The notes beneath the pieces are model-generated. The model searched no databases. It worked only from the letters and a program-made list of their open reading frames with translations, and was not told the origin of the DNA. A program made the translations under genes and the position numbers. From positions 1 to 34,064 of the forward strand of contig CAKOXG010000013.1 in the NCBI GenBank assembly GCA_934130025.1: 34,064 nt of DNA, written 5' to 3'. The stretch's first letter is position 1; every line of letters begins with the position of its first letter. Positions 23,347 to 32,594 of this stretch are shown piece after piece. The DNA is from an uncultured Clostridia bacterium. GTDB taxonomy: Bacteria; Bacillota; Clostridia; TANB77; CAG-508.

Positions 23347-24018
23347 ATGAGAATTAGATTTAAAAAATGGGCGAGACCTGAGCTTGAAGCAAGCAATTTT
23401 TATATTGATACACCAGAAGAATATAAAGGAAAGTGGAATGAACTTTTTGAGAGAAAACAGCCACTATATCTAGAGTTAGGGTGTGGAAAAGGTGGGTTTA
23501 TATCACAAACTGCCCCAGAAAATTTGAACAAAAATTATATTGCGATAGATTTGGTAGATGCAATGCTTGGTCTTGCTAAGAGAAAAATAGAAGAAGCATA
23601 TAGTGTTATTAATAAGAAGCCAGATAATATTTATATTACAAGATATGATATTGATAGAATATTAAATATATTTGATGAAAAAGATAACATTGAAAGAATA
23701 TATATAAATTTTTGCAATCCATGGCCAAGGGGAAAACACCACAAAAAAAGATTAACTCATACAAGACAGCTTGAGAAATATAAACAATTTATTTCAAAAG
23801 ACGGATGTATTTATTTTAAAACAGACGATGAAAATCTTTTTACAGATAGCCTTACATATTTTAAAGAGGCTGGATTTAAATTAGAAAAAGTGACATATGA
23901 TTTGGCTATAGAGTCACATTTTTGGAATGGCGAAGAAAATATTGAAACAGAACATGAAAAAATGTTTAAAGAGCAGGGAATAAAGATAAAAGCACTTATA
24001 GCAAAAATTGCAGGTTAA
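23347..24018 (+). CDS. trmB: tRNA (guanine-N7-)-methyltransferase
   Basis: 223 aa from the ATG at 23347, chosen over the in-frame GTG at 23299 because AGAAGGGA precedes it and because the family starts M-R-x-R-x-K-x-W. The SAM-binding site is LYLELGCGKGGFI, IAIDLVDAMLGLAKRKIEEA contributes the ribose-binding acid, and INFCNPWPRGKHHKKRL is the family signature (usually NFSDPWPKxRHxKRR). The Asp of that motif is Asn/Cys here, but the PWP is intact. It makes m7G46 in the variable loop of tRNA. Confidence 0.92.
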   Translation: MRIRFKKWARPELEASNFYIDTPEEYKGKWNELFERKQPLYLELGCGKGGFISQTAPENLNKNYIAIDLVDAMLGLAKRKIEEAYSVINKKPDNIYITRYDIDRILNIFDEKDNIERIYINFCNPWPRGKHHKKRLTHTRQLEKYKQFISKDGCIYFKTDDENLFTDSLTYFKEAGFKLEKVTYDLAIESHFWNGEENIETEHEKMFKEQGIKIKALIAKIAG

Positions 24019-24113
24019 ACATAATAAGGACATAATTATTTAGTATAATATTACATGAAAGAATATTTTTGTATTAATATTTATGTTTTGGAAAGAGAGG
24101 AATAGATATTATA

Positions 24114-24791
24114 ATGGAGAACGACTGCATACTTATAGTTGATGATGAAGAAAGAATGAGGAAGCTTATTAAAGATTTTTTAAAGCAAAAAAAATATAGT
24201 ACAATAGAAGCTGGAGATGGAGAAGAAGCTTTAAAAGTTTTTGAGGAAAATGAAAGTAGAATTAAGTTAATTTTGTTGGATGTAATGATGCCGAAATTGG
24301 ATGGTTGGTCTGTTCTTAGGCAAATAAGGCAAACTTCAAATGTTCCTGTTGTAATGCTTACTGCAAGAGGGGAAGAACAGGATGAGTTATTTGGCTTTGA
24401 ATTGGGAGTGGATGAATATATTTCAAAGCCATTTAGTCCTAAAATATTAGTTGCCAGAGTTGAAGCCTTATTGAAAAGAACTTCTGTAGGGAATAAAGAA
24501 GTAAGCGATTATGGTGGAATTTCTATTGATGCAAAGGGAAGAACTGTTGCGGTTGATGGAAAAACTATTGAATTAAGCCTTAGGGAGTATGAATTATTGG
24601 TTTATTTAGTGGAAAACCAGGGAATAGCATTATCTAGGGATAAAATATTAAATAATGTTTGGAATTACGACTATTACGGAGACTCAAGAACAATTGACAG
24701 TCATATAAAAAAGATAAGACATAAGCTTGGAAAAAAAGGCAAGTACATAGAAACTATAAGAGGAATAGGATATAAATTCGAGGTAAAGTAG
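24114..24791 (+). CDS. OmpR-family response regulator
   Basis: 225 aa. Receiver: D10/D11, phosphoacceptor D56 (LLLDVMMPKLDG), T83 and K105 (SKPFSP). The winged-helix effector (about 130-225) ends TIRGIGYKFEVK. The stop codon abuts the ATG of the kinase at 24792, so the two are translationally coupled. This is a second pair, distinct from that at 2949-4820. Confidence 0.92.
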   Translation: MENDCILIVDDEERMRKLIKDFLKQKKYSTIEAGDGEEALKVFEENESRIKLILLDVMMPKLDGWSVLRQIRQTSNVPVVMLTARGEEQDELFGFELGVDEYISKPFSPKILVARVEALLKRTSVGNKEVSDYGGISIDAKGRTVAVDGKTIELSLREYELLVYLVENQGIALSRDKILNNVWNYDYYGDSRTIDSHIKKIRHKLGKKGKYIETIRGIGYKFEVK

Positions 24792-26303
24792 ATGAAGAGA
24801 GTTAAGGAAAAGTTTAAATCTGTAAGAGTAAAACTCTTTTTTACACTAAGTGTTGTAATAATGCTGATTATTTGCTTACTTATTGTAATGAATAGTTTAA
24901 TATTAGAAGGATTTTACATGTTTTCAAAAATAAACACAGTAAAAAAAGAGTATCAGAAAATAAATGATTTATATAACTCAGAAGATGTGGCTATATTTAG
25001 TAGCATTAAAGATGATGCAACTGCTAATAACTTCGATATAATGATAGAAAATGAAGACTATGTGTTGCTATTTTCTACAAACGAGAAGTTTACAAATAAA
25101 ATAAATCAGGACTCAGATGTAATCAGTAAATTTAAAATTTTTGATAGACAGAGAGATAGAATTTTGTACTCGAATGATAGCTACATAATAAAAAAGGTTA
25201 CAACAGGAGGGTTTAATTCAATACTACTTGTTGGAACTTTGGAAAATCAATACAAAATATATATCCAAGTGCCAATATCTGCAATAGAGGAAAGTGTTAG
25301 AATTTCTAATAATTTATTGCTAATTATTGGAATGGTGGCAATAGTTGTATCAAGTATGGCAGCATCTTATATTTCAAAGAAGTTTACTAAGCCAATACTT
25401 GAATTGAATGCAATAGCCAATAAAATGTCTAAATTGGATTTTAGCCAAAAATACGAACTAGATGGAACAGATGATGACGAAATAAATGAGTTAGGGAAAA
25501 GCATAAATGAAATGTCATCAAAGCTGGAAGGAACTATAAGGCAATTAAGAAATAGCAATATTGCGCTAGAAAGAGACGTAGAAGAAAAGTCAAAAATCGA
25601 CGAAATGAGGAAACAATTTATATCTGATGTGTCACATGAATTAAAAACTCCAATAGCACTTATCCAAGGATACGCAGAAGGATTAGTGGAAAATGTTAAT
25701 GTAGATGAAGAGTCTAAAAAGTACTATGCCGAAGTAATATTAGACGAATCAAACAAGATGGATAAACTAGTAAGACAATTATTAGAGCTTATGAAGTTAG
25801 AGTATGGAAAAAGGGAATTCAATAATGACGAATTTGACATATGCGAACTAATAAAAGAAGTTATTAGAAAGTGCAATGTAATGTTGGAGGAAAAGAATAT
25901 AAAAGATGTGAAATTTGATGCAAGCAAAAAAATAATGGTGTATGCGGACGAATTTTACATAGAGCAAGCATTTACAAATTACTTAACAAATGCAGTAAAG
26001 CATGTTAAGGAAGTAAATGGTGAAAAATATATAAAAATAGAAGTAAAGGAAGATATAAAAAATCAAACGGCTAGAATCAGCGTATTTAATACAGGAGAAA
26101 ACCTATCAGATGAAAACTTAGAAAGAGTATGGGGAAGATTCTATAAGGTAGATGAATCCAGAAATAGAGCAGATGGCGGAACTGGCATAGGATTATCACT
26201 TGTAAAGGCTATTATGAATAATTATAACCAAAAATACGGTGTTGAAAATAAGAAGGATGGAGTAGAGTTTTATTTTGACATCTCCTTGACAATGAATAAA
26301 TAA
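24792..26303 (+). CDS. HisKA sensor histidine kinase paired with 24114-24791
   Basis: 503 aa. TM1 is about 13-36. An extracellular domain of about 135 residues (about 40-172), probably a PAS-like/dCache-type fold, precedes TM2 (about 173-193). HAMP covers about 193-246, the dimerisation domain has H282 in ISDVSHELKTPIALI, and the ATPase domain has the N box (FTNYLTNAVKHV), G1 (VFNTGENL), F box (VWGRFYKVDESR) and G2 (GGTGIGLSLVKAI). The perfect promoter of the next gene lies over its last codons. The WG-repeat protein that follows may act in the same sensing pathway. Confidence 0.92.
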   Translation: MKRVKEKFKSVRVKLFFTLSVVIMLIICLLIVMNSLILEGFYMFSKINTVKKEYQKINDLYNSEDVAIFSSIKDDATANNFDIMIENEDYVLLFSTNEKFTNKINQDSDVISKFKIFDRQRDRILYSNDSYIIKKVTTGGFNSILLVGTLENQYKIYIQVPISAIEESVRISNNLLLIIGMVAIVVSSMAASYISKKFTKPILELNAIANKMSKLDFSQKYELDGTDDDEINELGKSINEMSSKLEGTIRQLRNSNIALERDVEEKSKIDEMRKQFISDVSHELKTPIALIQGYAEGLVENVNVDEESKKYYAEVILDESNKMDKLVRQLLELMKLEYGKREFNNDEFDICELIKEVIRKCNVMLEEKNIKDVKFDASKKIMVYADEFYIEQAFTNYLTNAVKHVKEVNGEKYIKIEVKEDIKNQTARISVFNTGENLSDENLERVWGRFYKVDESRNRADGGTGIGLSLVKAIMNNYNQKYGVENKKDGVEFYFDISLTMNK

Positions 26304-26314
26304 AAAATTATAAT
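26286..26314 (+). promoter_or_regulatory. Perfect consensus sigma-A promoter of the WG-repeat gene
   Basis: TTGACA (26286-26291), a 17-nt spacer and TATAAT (26309-26314) match at 12 of 12 positions. The -35 box is inside the 3' end of the kinase gene. Confidence 0.8.
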
Positions 26315-26363
26315 TGAAAGCAGTTAGTTAATATACAAAAGAGTTTTTAAAGGAGAAGTATAA

Positions 26364-28172
26364 ATGGGTAAGAGTAATAAAATGAATAATTCAGAAGACG
26401 TAAGAAGAACTGTAAGGAATCGTCGTCAAAAGAATAAAATAGTAAGCTTTAAACCGATAATTATAATAATTGTTGCTATAGCAATAATTGCAGGAATTGC
26501 CTTTGCCGCAAAACAATTTACATCTAAGAAAAAGATTGTAGCAAAACAGATAACAAATTACAATTACTTTATTTCAATGGTAGATGAAAAAGCAGGAGTA
26601 ATAGATAAGGCTGGAAAGACCATAATTGAGCCTGAATATGACTATATACAAATACCAAATCCTGAAAAACCTGTATTCATTTGTTTATATAATTATAATA
26701 CAGATGAATCTGAATACTCATCAAAAGTATTAGATGGAAATGGAAAAGAAATTTTAACTAAATATAATAAAATTCAAGCAATTCCAAATAATAATACTTC
26801 TATCTCAAATTTATACCAAACTGAAATATTGCAGTATAAAGAAAATTCAAAATGTGGGCTTATAACAATATCTGGTAACAAAATTACAGATGCAAAGTAT
26901 GAGAGCATAGAGACATTGGAATATAAAGATGATGTACTAAAAGTAAAGCAGGATGGTAAATATGGACTTATAGATTTAAATGGAAATGAGATTTTGAAGT
27001 GTGATTATAACTCTATATCTACAGATGGATATTATAATTTGGATTCAAAATATGATAAAGCTGGATACATTGTAACAATAAGAACTGATGAGGGTTATAG
27101 GTATGGATATGTTAATAACAACGGAAAACCAACACTTGATACTATATATACAAATATAAAAAGAATAACAGAAATTAAGGATGATGATAATGTATATTTA
27201 TTAACATACAAAAATGGAAAAGCTGGAATGATGAAAAATGGCCAAACTGTAATTGGTAATGAATATGAAAATATAGATTTCGACGGAACAAGTAGTATTT
27301 TATCAATACAAAAAAATGCAAAGCAGGGAATATTTGATTTAAAAGGAAAGGAAATATTACCAATTGTTTATGATAGTATTAGTTTTGCCGGCAAGTATAT
27401 CAATGCTACTAAAGATGGCAGTTTTCTAGTGTTTGACGGAAGCGGAACACTACAAGCTGAAAATAGCTATAAAAGCATGGTACCAGTTGATAATGGAAAA
27501 TACAATATTACAATTGATAGAAATAATAAATATGGAATAATTGATTCAAATAAAACAGTTCTTGTAGAGAATGATTATTCATATATTGAATACACGTTTG
27601 ATGACTACTTCATCGTGTCAAAAAATGGAAAGAGCGGGCTTGTAAGTTGTAAAAATAACTTTAATATAGTAATACCAATCGAAAAAAGCATAATTCAAAA
27701 TATAAAGGGAACGAATGTAATTCAAACTATAAATTCAGATGAAAATCTAACTGAAATATACAATAGAAATGTTGAAAAAGTACTAAGTAAAAAGGATGCA
27801 AGAATTTATATACAAGATAGCTATATAGAAATTGCAACGGCAAATAGTATTCAATATTTAGATTTTGATGGAAAAGAGAAAGATGCAAAAGATATTTTTA
27901 GTAATAATATAATTGCAAAAGAAAAAGATGGAAAATGGGGTTATGTTGATAGAAATGGAAATACTGTTGTGGACTTCAAGTACGAAATGGCAACAAATAT
28001 AAATAAATATGGTTTTGGTGCAATAAAGGAAAATGGAAAATGGGGTTCAATAGATGCTGGAGGAAACATTGTTAAGGAGCCAACATACGAAATTGATGAC
28101 TTAGAACCACAATTTATTGGGGAATATTACATGGTGAATAATGTTTATCAAATACCTTATTATACCAAATAA
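26364..28172 (+). CDS. Extracytoplasmic WG-repeat protein with N-terminal membrane anchor
   Basis: 602 aa. A basic cytoplasmic start is followed by one membrane helix (about 29-49), then an extracellular part built of WG/KWG-type repeats of about 40-60 residues. Clear copies are KYGLIDLNGNEILKCDYNS, YRYGYVNNNGKPTLDTIY, KQGIFDLKGKEILPIVYDS, KYGIIDSNKTVLVENDYS, KWGYVDRNGNTVVDFKYE and KWGSIDAGGNIVKEPTYE. WG repeats form beta-rich modules thought to bind ligands or proteins. The function is not known. It has its own strong promoter behind a two-component pair, which suggests it could be a sensor accessory or a major cell-surface protein. Confidence 0.88.
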   Translation: MGKSNKMNNSEDVRRTVRNRRQKNKIVSFKPIIIIIVAIAIIAGIAFAAKQFTSKKKIVAKQITNYNYFISMVDEKAGVIDKAGKTIIEPEYDYIQIPNPEKPVFICLYNYNTDESEYSSKVLDGNGKEILTKYNKIQAIPNNNTSISNLYQTEILQYKENSKCGLITISGNKITDAKYESIETLEYKDDVLKVKQDGKYGLIDLNGNEILKCDYNSISTDGYYNLDSKYDKAGYIVTIRTDEGYRYGYVNNNGKPTLDTIYTNIKRITEIKDDDNVYLLTYKNGKAGMMKNGQTVIGNEYENIDFDGTSSILSIQKNAKQGIFDLKGKEILPIVYDSISFAGKYINATKDGSFLVFDGSGTLQAENSYKSMVPVDNGKYNITIDRNNKYGIIDSNKTVLVENDYSYIEYTFDDYFIVSKNGKSGLVSCKNNFNIVIPIEKSIIQNIKGTNVIQTINSDENLTEIYNRNVEKVLSKKDARIYIQDSYIEIATANSIQYLDFDGKEKDAKDIFSNNIIAKEKDGKWGYVDRNGNTVVDFKYEMATNINKYGFGAIKENGKWGSIDAGGNIVKEPTYEIDDLEPQFIGEYYMVNNVYQIPYYTK

Positions 28173-28177
28173 AGAAA

Positions 28178-28211
28178 AGTCCTATAATTTATTAAAGTAA
28201 ATTATGGGACT
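28178..28211 (+). terminator. Hairpin after the WG-repeat gene
   Basis: AGTCCTATAATTTA (28178-28191) pairs with TAAATTATGGGACT (28198-28211), 14 bp with one U-G pair. The T-run after it is poor, so termination may be partial. Confidence 0.5.
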
Positions 28212-28266
28212 AATTATAATTATAGGAAGAAATATATTATCATTTTAGAAAGGAAACGTGATTAAA

Positions 28267-29502
28267 ATGAGTGAATTGAATATAGATAAGTTAATAGAAG
28301 AGTCAGAAAATGAGGTTGTTGAATATTTAAAAAAGGCAGATTATATTTGTAAATTAAACAGCAAAAAGGTGTTAGAGGCTTTTTGGCAAGAAGGAGTTAC
28401 AGAAACAGATTTTGGCAGTACAACTGGATATGGTTATGGAGATATAGGAAGAGAAAAAATAGAGAGGGTGTTTGCTAATGTGTTAAAAGCTGAAGATTGC
28501 ATAGTAAGAGGGCAATTTATATCTGGAACTCATGCCCTAACAGTTGCGTTATTTGCGTTTTTAAGACCAGGAGATACCATGCTTAGTATAAATGGAAAGC
28601 CATATGATACACTTGATGAGGTAATAGGAATTGCTCCAAACAATAGCTCATTAAAATCTTTTAATATAAATTATGAACAAATTGATTTAATAAATGACGA
28701 TTTTGACTATGAACAAATAATAAAGAGACTAAAACAATCAAAAGTTAAATTAATAGAAATTCAGAGATCAAAGGGGTATGCACTAAGAAAAAGTATAACA
28801 CTTGATAAAGTTGAGAAAGTAATAAAAGAAATAAGAAAAATAGACAAAGATGTAATAATAATGATTGATAATTGTTATTGTGAATTTGTAAATACACAGG
28901 AACCTCTAGAATTGGGAGCAGATGTTATTGTTGGGTCTCTTATAAAAAATTTGGGTGGAGGAATTGCACCAAATGGAGCCTACATAGCAGGAAGAAAAGA
29001 TTTAGTAGAGCTTGCAGCACAAAGATTAACTGTTCCAGGAGAGGGAAAAGGAGTAGGACCTACATTAGGAATAAATAGGAGTTTCCTTCAAGGATTATTT
29101 TTAGCACCAAGTGTTGTATGTTCGAGTGTAAAAACAGCTATACTTACAAGCAAGGTAATGGAAAAGTTAGGCTATAAGGTTGAACCAAAATTTGATGATG
29201 AAAGAGCAGACATAGTTCAAACAATTGAATTTGGAAATAAAGAGGATTTAATAAGATATTGCCAAGGAATACAAAAAGGGTCTCCAGTAGACTCAAATAC
29301 TCTTCCAGAACCATGTGAAACACCTGGCTATTTAGATCCAATAATAATGGCTTCAGGAAGTTTTACTCAAGGTTCTTCAATAGAATTATCTTGTGATGGA
29401 CCAATAAGGGCACCTTTTGTAGGTTTTCAACAAGGTTCATTAACATATGAATATGGAAAACTAGGAATTATGAAAGCTGTTGAATACATGTTAAAAAAGT
29501 AA
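28267..29502 (+). CDS. Alum_res / YnbB-type PLP-dependent lyase-like protein
   Basis: 411 aa from the ATG at 28267. An in-frame GTG at 28258 is only about 3 nt after AAAGGA. It is a fold-type I PLP enzyme: SGTHALTVALFAFLRPGD binds the cofactor phosphate, MIDNCYCEFVNTQEP supplies the Asp, and the Schiff-base Lys is in VGSLIKNLGGGIAPNGAYIA. FGSTTGYGYGDIGRE near the N-terminus and the C-terminal GPIRAPFVGFQQGSLTYEYG are signatures of the family annotated as aluminium resistance protein or methionine gamma-lyase family. The reaction is not established. It heads a tight three-gene operon with the HI0933 flavoprotein (15 bases later) and the YigZ gene. Confidence 0.88.
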   Translation: MSELNIDKLIEESENEVVEYLKKADYICKLNSKKVLEAFWQEGVTETDFGSTTGYGYGDIGREKIERVFANVLKAEDCIVRGQFISGTHALTVALFAFLRPGDTMLSINGKPYDTLDEVIGIAPNNSSLKSFNINYEQIDLINDDFDYEQIIKRLKQSKVKLIEIQRSKGYALRKSITLDKVEKVIKEIRKIDKDVIIMIDNCYCEFVNTQEPLELGADVIVGSLIKNLGGGIAPNGAYIAGRKDLVELAAQRLTVPGEGKGVGPTLGINRSFLQGLFLAPSVVCSSVKTAILTSKVMEKLGYKVEPKFDDERADIVQTIEFGNKEDLIRYCQGIQKGSPVDSNTLPEPCETPGYLDPIIMASGSFTQGSSIELSCDGPIRAPFVGFQQGSLTYEYGKLGIMKAVEYMLKK

Positions 29503-29517
29503 TAAAGGAGAAAAAAT

Positions 29518-30786
29518 TTGAAAGTAATAGTAATTGGAGGAGGCCCAGCTGGCATGATGGCTGCAATTTCTGCAGCAAAACAAGGCGATGAAGTATACCT
29601 GCTTGAAAAGAATGAAAAATTAGGGAAAAAACTCTTAATAACAGGGAAGGGTAGATGTAATATTACAAGTAGCTTAGATATAAAAGACTTTATAGGGAAT
29701 GTCCCTGGAAATGGAAAATTTCTATACAGTTGTTTTGAAAATTTTACAAATAAAGACATTATAGATATGTTAAAAAAACATGGTGTGGAAGTTAAGGAAG
29801 AAAGAGGAAATAGAATTTTTCCAGTTTCAGATAAATCAATGGATGTACTTAGAGCATTTGAAAAAGAATTAAATGACCAACACGTTAAAATAAAATTTAG
29901 AGCAAAAGTAACGAGAGTAAATGTTGAGAATGGAGCAGTTACAGGAATTAAATATATAGATGAGTTTGAAAAAGAAAAAGAAATTTCGGCAGACAAGGTA
30001 ATTCTTGCTACAGGAGGAAATAGCTATAAAGTAACAGGCTCAAATGGCGAAGGGTATGAAATAGCAAGAAAATTAGGACATACAATAAGTAAAATAAGGC
30101 CATCTCTTGTACCATTAACAGTATCTGGAGAAGAATTAAGAATATGTTCTAATCTACAAGGATTATCATTGAAAAATGTTAAAATAAAAATAATGGATGC
30201 AAATAAAGATAAAACCATATATACAGATTTTGGAGAAATGCTATTTACCCATTTTGGAGTGTCTGGCCCAACTATATTAAGTGCATCGGCACATTTACTA
30301 AGATATAAAGATATAGACTTTTTATTAAATAGTGGAAAGATAAATTTATATATAGATTTTAAGCCTGCATTGACAGAGGAAATGTTAGATAAAAGAGTTC
30401 AAAGAGACTTTGAAAAGGAGAAAAACAAAGAATTTAAGAACAGTTTAAATGATTTATTGCCACAAAAGCTTATTCCTGTAATAGTAAAGCTTACAAAAAT
30501 ACCAGAAAATAAGAAGGTAAATGAAATTACTAAAGAAGAAAGAAAAACATTAGTAGAGCTATTAAAAAAGTTTAAAATTTCTATATCAGGTTTTAGACCA
30601 ATAGATGAAGCAATAGTTACAGCAGGCGGAGTGAGCACAAAAGAAATAAACCCAAAAACGATGGAGTCAAAGTTAGTAAAAGGATTATTTTTTGCAGGAG
30701 AGATAATTGATGTGGATGCTTACACAGGTGGATTTAATTTGCAAATTGCATATTCTACAGGTTTTACTGCGGGAAAAAATAGTTAG
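29518..30786 (+). CDS. HI0933-family NAD(P)/FAD-dependent oxidoreductase
   Basis: 422 aa from a TTG start with AAAGGAG 8 nt before it. An N-terminal dinucleotide-binding motif, VIGGGPAGMMAAISAA, is followed by KKLLITGKGRCNITSS, VILATGGNSYKVTGSNGEGY, FTHFGVSGPTILSAS, and near the C-terminus VTAGGVSTKEINPKTMESK and LFFAGEIIDVDAYTGGFNLQ. These are diagnostic of the HI0933/YhiN family, which includes the bile-acid reductase BaiN. The physiological substrate is unknown. It is in one operon with its neighbours on both sides. Confidence 0.92.
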   Translation: MKVIVIGGGPAGMMAAISAAKQGDEVYLLEKNEKLGKKLLITGKGRCNITSSLDIKDFIGNVPGNGKFLYSCFENFTNKDIIDMLKKHGVEVKEERGNRIFPVSDKSMDVLRAFEKELNDQHVKIKFRAKVTRVNVENGAVTGIKYIDEFEKEKEISADKVILATGGNSYKVTGSNGEGYEIARKLGHTISKIRPSLVPLTVSGEELRICSNLQGLSLKNVKIKIMDANKDKTIYTDFGEMLFTHFGVSGPTILSASAHLLRYKDIDFLLNSGKINLYIDFKPALTEEMLDKRVQRDFEKEKNKEFKNSLNDLLPQKLIPVIVKLTKIPENKKVNEITKEERKTLVELLKKFKISISGFRPIDEAIVTAGGVSTKEINPKTMESKLVKGLFFAGEIIDVDAYTGGFNLQIAYSTGFTAGKNS

Positions 30787-30808
30787 GAATAAGGAGAATA
30801 ATTAGTAA

Positions 30809-31456
30809 GTGGATAAATTTTTTAGCATAGAGAAAGAATCAAAATATGAATTAGTAGTAAAAAAATCAAAATTTATTGCAAATGCGTATTATGTGGAAAA
30901 CGAAAAAGATGCGGAAGAGAAAATAAAAGCAATAAAACGAAAATACTATGATGCTAGACACAACTGCTATGCCTATAAAATTATGAGCACAGAAAAAGCA
31001 GAATACAAGAAATGCAGTGACGATGGAGAGCCATCTGGAACAGCTGGTATGCCAATATTAAATGTAATAGAAAAAAGAAAATTAAGCAACATTTTGATAA
31101 TTGTAACCAGATATTTTGGGGGCATTTTATTGGGAACGGGAGGATTAACCAGGAGCTATAGTGATGCCGCTTGTGGTGCAATAGAAAATGCAGAAATAAT
31201 AAGTGTGGAAAATGGAAAAACAATAAATATACAAATTCCATATAGTGAGAACAAGAACTTTTTGTTATTTTGCAAAAATAATGATATAAAAATAATAAAT
31301 GAAAAATATGAGGAGAATATTGTATTTGAAGTTGAAATAAATGAAGAACAATATGAAAAAATAAAAGAGAAAATAAACAATGATAATGTCGATTGGAAAG
31401 AAGAAAAAACGACATCAAATGAATTTGGTCGAATATTTGTAAAAAAACCAATATAA
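30809..31456 (+). CDS. YigZ/IMPACT family protein
   Basis: 215 aa from a GTG start, with AAGGAG (about 30791) as ribosome binding site at long spacing. The UPF0029 N-terminal domain carries SKFIANAYYVENEKDAEEKI, DARHNCYAYKI, SDDGEPSGTAGMPIL and TRYFGGILLGTGGLTRSYSD, the signature of YigZ/IMPACT. A second ferredoxin-like domain ends the protein. Bacterial members are thought to interact with translation or nucleic acids, but the role is unclear. It is the last gene of the 28267-31456 operon. Confidence 0.92.
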   Translation: MDKFFSIEKESKYELVVKKSKFIANAYYVENEKDAEEKIKAIKRKYYDARHNCYAYKIMSTEKAEYKKCSDDGEPSGTAGMPILNVIEKRKLSNILIIVTRYFGGILLGTGGLTRSYSDAACGAIENAEIISVENGKTINIQIPYSENKNFLLFCKNNDIKIINEKYEENIVFEVEINEEQYEKIKEKINNDNVDWKEEKTTSNEFGRIFVKKPI

Positions 31457-31492
31457 TGTATGGCAAAAACTGGAAGAAATAATGAAAAACTA

Positions 31493-31521
31493 TTGCAAAA
31501 AGTAATAAAACCATATATAAT
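31493..31521 (+). promoter_or_regulatory. Sigma-A promoter of spo0A
   Basis: TTGCAA (31493-31498), a 17-nt spacer and perfect TATAAT (31516-31521). Confidence 0.75.
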
Positions 31522-31525
31522 ACGA

Positions 31526-31544
31526 ATTGTAAAAAATTTACAGC
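31526..31544. promoter_or_regulatory. Dyad at the spo0A transcription start, possible operator
   Basis: TGTAAA-AAA-TTTACA (31528-31542) is a perfect dyad starting 7 bases after the -10 box, over the expected start site, a classic repressor position. The 19 bases 31526-31544 match 16 of 19 positions of the dyad at 5469-5487 upstream of the Spo0A paralogue. Confidence 0.5.
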
Positions 31545-31571
31545 GTATTTTAAATATAGGGGGATGAGATA

Positions 31572-32393
31572 GTGAAGGATAAGATAACCGTGTTAATTTC
31601 AGATGATAATAGTGATTTTGCAAACACTTTATCAAGCTACCTACAAAATGATGGAGATATGCAGGTTGTGGGAGTGGCAAGAGATGGAGAAGAAGCATTA
31701 AAGTTTATATCTGATACACATCCAGAAATTGTATTATTAGATGTTATTATGCCACACTTGGATGGATTAGGTGTTTTGGAAAGGATAAATTCAATGAATT
31801 TCAAAAATCCACCAATCTGTATAATGCTATCAGCCGTTGGACAAGACAAAATAACTCAAAAAGCAATTTCATTAGGAGCACAATATTATGTTGTAAAACC
31901 ATTCGACATAGATGTGCTTATAAAAAGAATAAAGGAATTAAAACATTTCGGGCAATCAACAACTAAAAACAATAACTATGTAATAAAAGAACCAAAAACG
32001 CAATACATAGAAATTCCATATGGAGATGAAAAAAGTGAGGATAGTTTAGAAGCGCTTGTAACAAATGTAATACATGAAGTAGGAGTTCCAGCACATATAA
32101 AGGGTTATCAATATTTAAGAGAAGCAATAATGATGGTAGTAGGTGATATAGATATAATAAACCAAATAACAAAACAATTATATCCTGATATAGCACAAAA
32201 GTACCATACAACGCCAAGCCGTGTAGAGCGTGCAATTCGCCATGCAATAGAAGTTGCTTGGGGTAGAGGAGAGCCAAGCACTGTTGAGAGCATATTTGGG
32301 TATACTGTTTCAGCAAGCAAAGGAAAACCCACGAACTCGGAATTTATAGCAATGATAGCTGATAAGCTAAGGCTAGAAATAAAGACTGCATAA
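31572..32393 (+). CDS. spo0A: Sporulation master regulator Spo0A
   Basis: 273 aa from a GTG start preceded by GGGGGATGAG. Receiver: D11/D12, phosphoacceptor D57 (LLDVIMPHLDG), S87 and K109. The effector domain carries the family hallmarks HEVGVPAHIKGYQYLREAI (169-186, allowing a residue either way), TPSRVERAIRHAIEVAW (214-230, recognition helix) and KPTNSEFIAMIADKLRLE. When phosphorylated it switches on sporulation genes by binding 0A boxes. It has its own promoter with an overlapping dyad. The usual neighbour spoIVB is not directly upstream, where the YigZ gene sits. This genome also has the divergent paralogue at 5604-6428. Confidence 0.96.
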   Translation: MKDKITVLISDDNSDFANTLSSYLQNDGDMQVVGVARDGEEALKFISDTHPEIVLLDVIMPHLDGLGVLERINSMNFKNPPICIMLSAVGQDKITQKAISLGAQYYVVKPFDIDVLIKRIKELKHFGQSTTKNNNYVIKEPKTQYIEIPYGDEKSEDSLEALVTNVIHEVGVPAHIKGYQYLREAIMMVVGDIDIINQITKQLYPDIAQKYHTTPSRVERAIRHAIEVAWGRGEPSTVESIFGYTVSASKGKPTNSEFIAMIADKLRLEIKTA

Positions 32394-32461
32394 AACTTGT
32401 AAAAACATTGCAAGAAGCGGGTTATAAAAAATAAGCAATAGCAATAAATTAAAATTCATCG

Positions 32462-32502
32462 CACTACTTGCATTAGAATTACTGAAAAATTGACAAGTAG
32501 TG
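32462..32502. repeat. Perfect 9-bp inverted repeat upstream of the recombinase
   Basis: CACTACTTG (32462-32470) and CAAGTAGTG (32494-32502) flank 23 nt. It may be a terminator for spo0A (no good T-run on the plus strand) or a recombinase site. A second dyad, TGTTCA...TGAACA (32560-32579), directly precedes the recombinase start. The rest of the 201-base gap shows nothing else. Confidence 0.4.
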
Positions 32503-32594
32503 TAATAAATAAGAATTTTTCAATGCTATAAATATTAATGATTTATTGCATACCTCTAGTGTTCATTTAAAGTTGAACATGGGGGTAATTTTTT

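Noticed and set aside
32394..32594. tRNA or attachment site between spo0A and the recombinase
   Set aside because: No cloverleaf found. The inverted repeats present are too short to call as att sites without the other end of an element.
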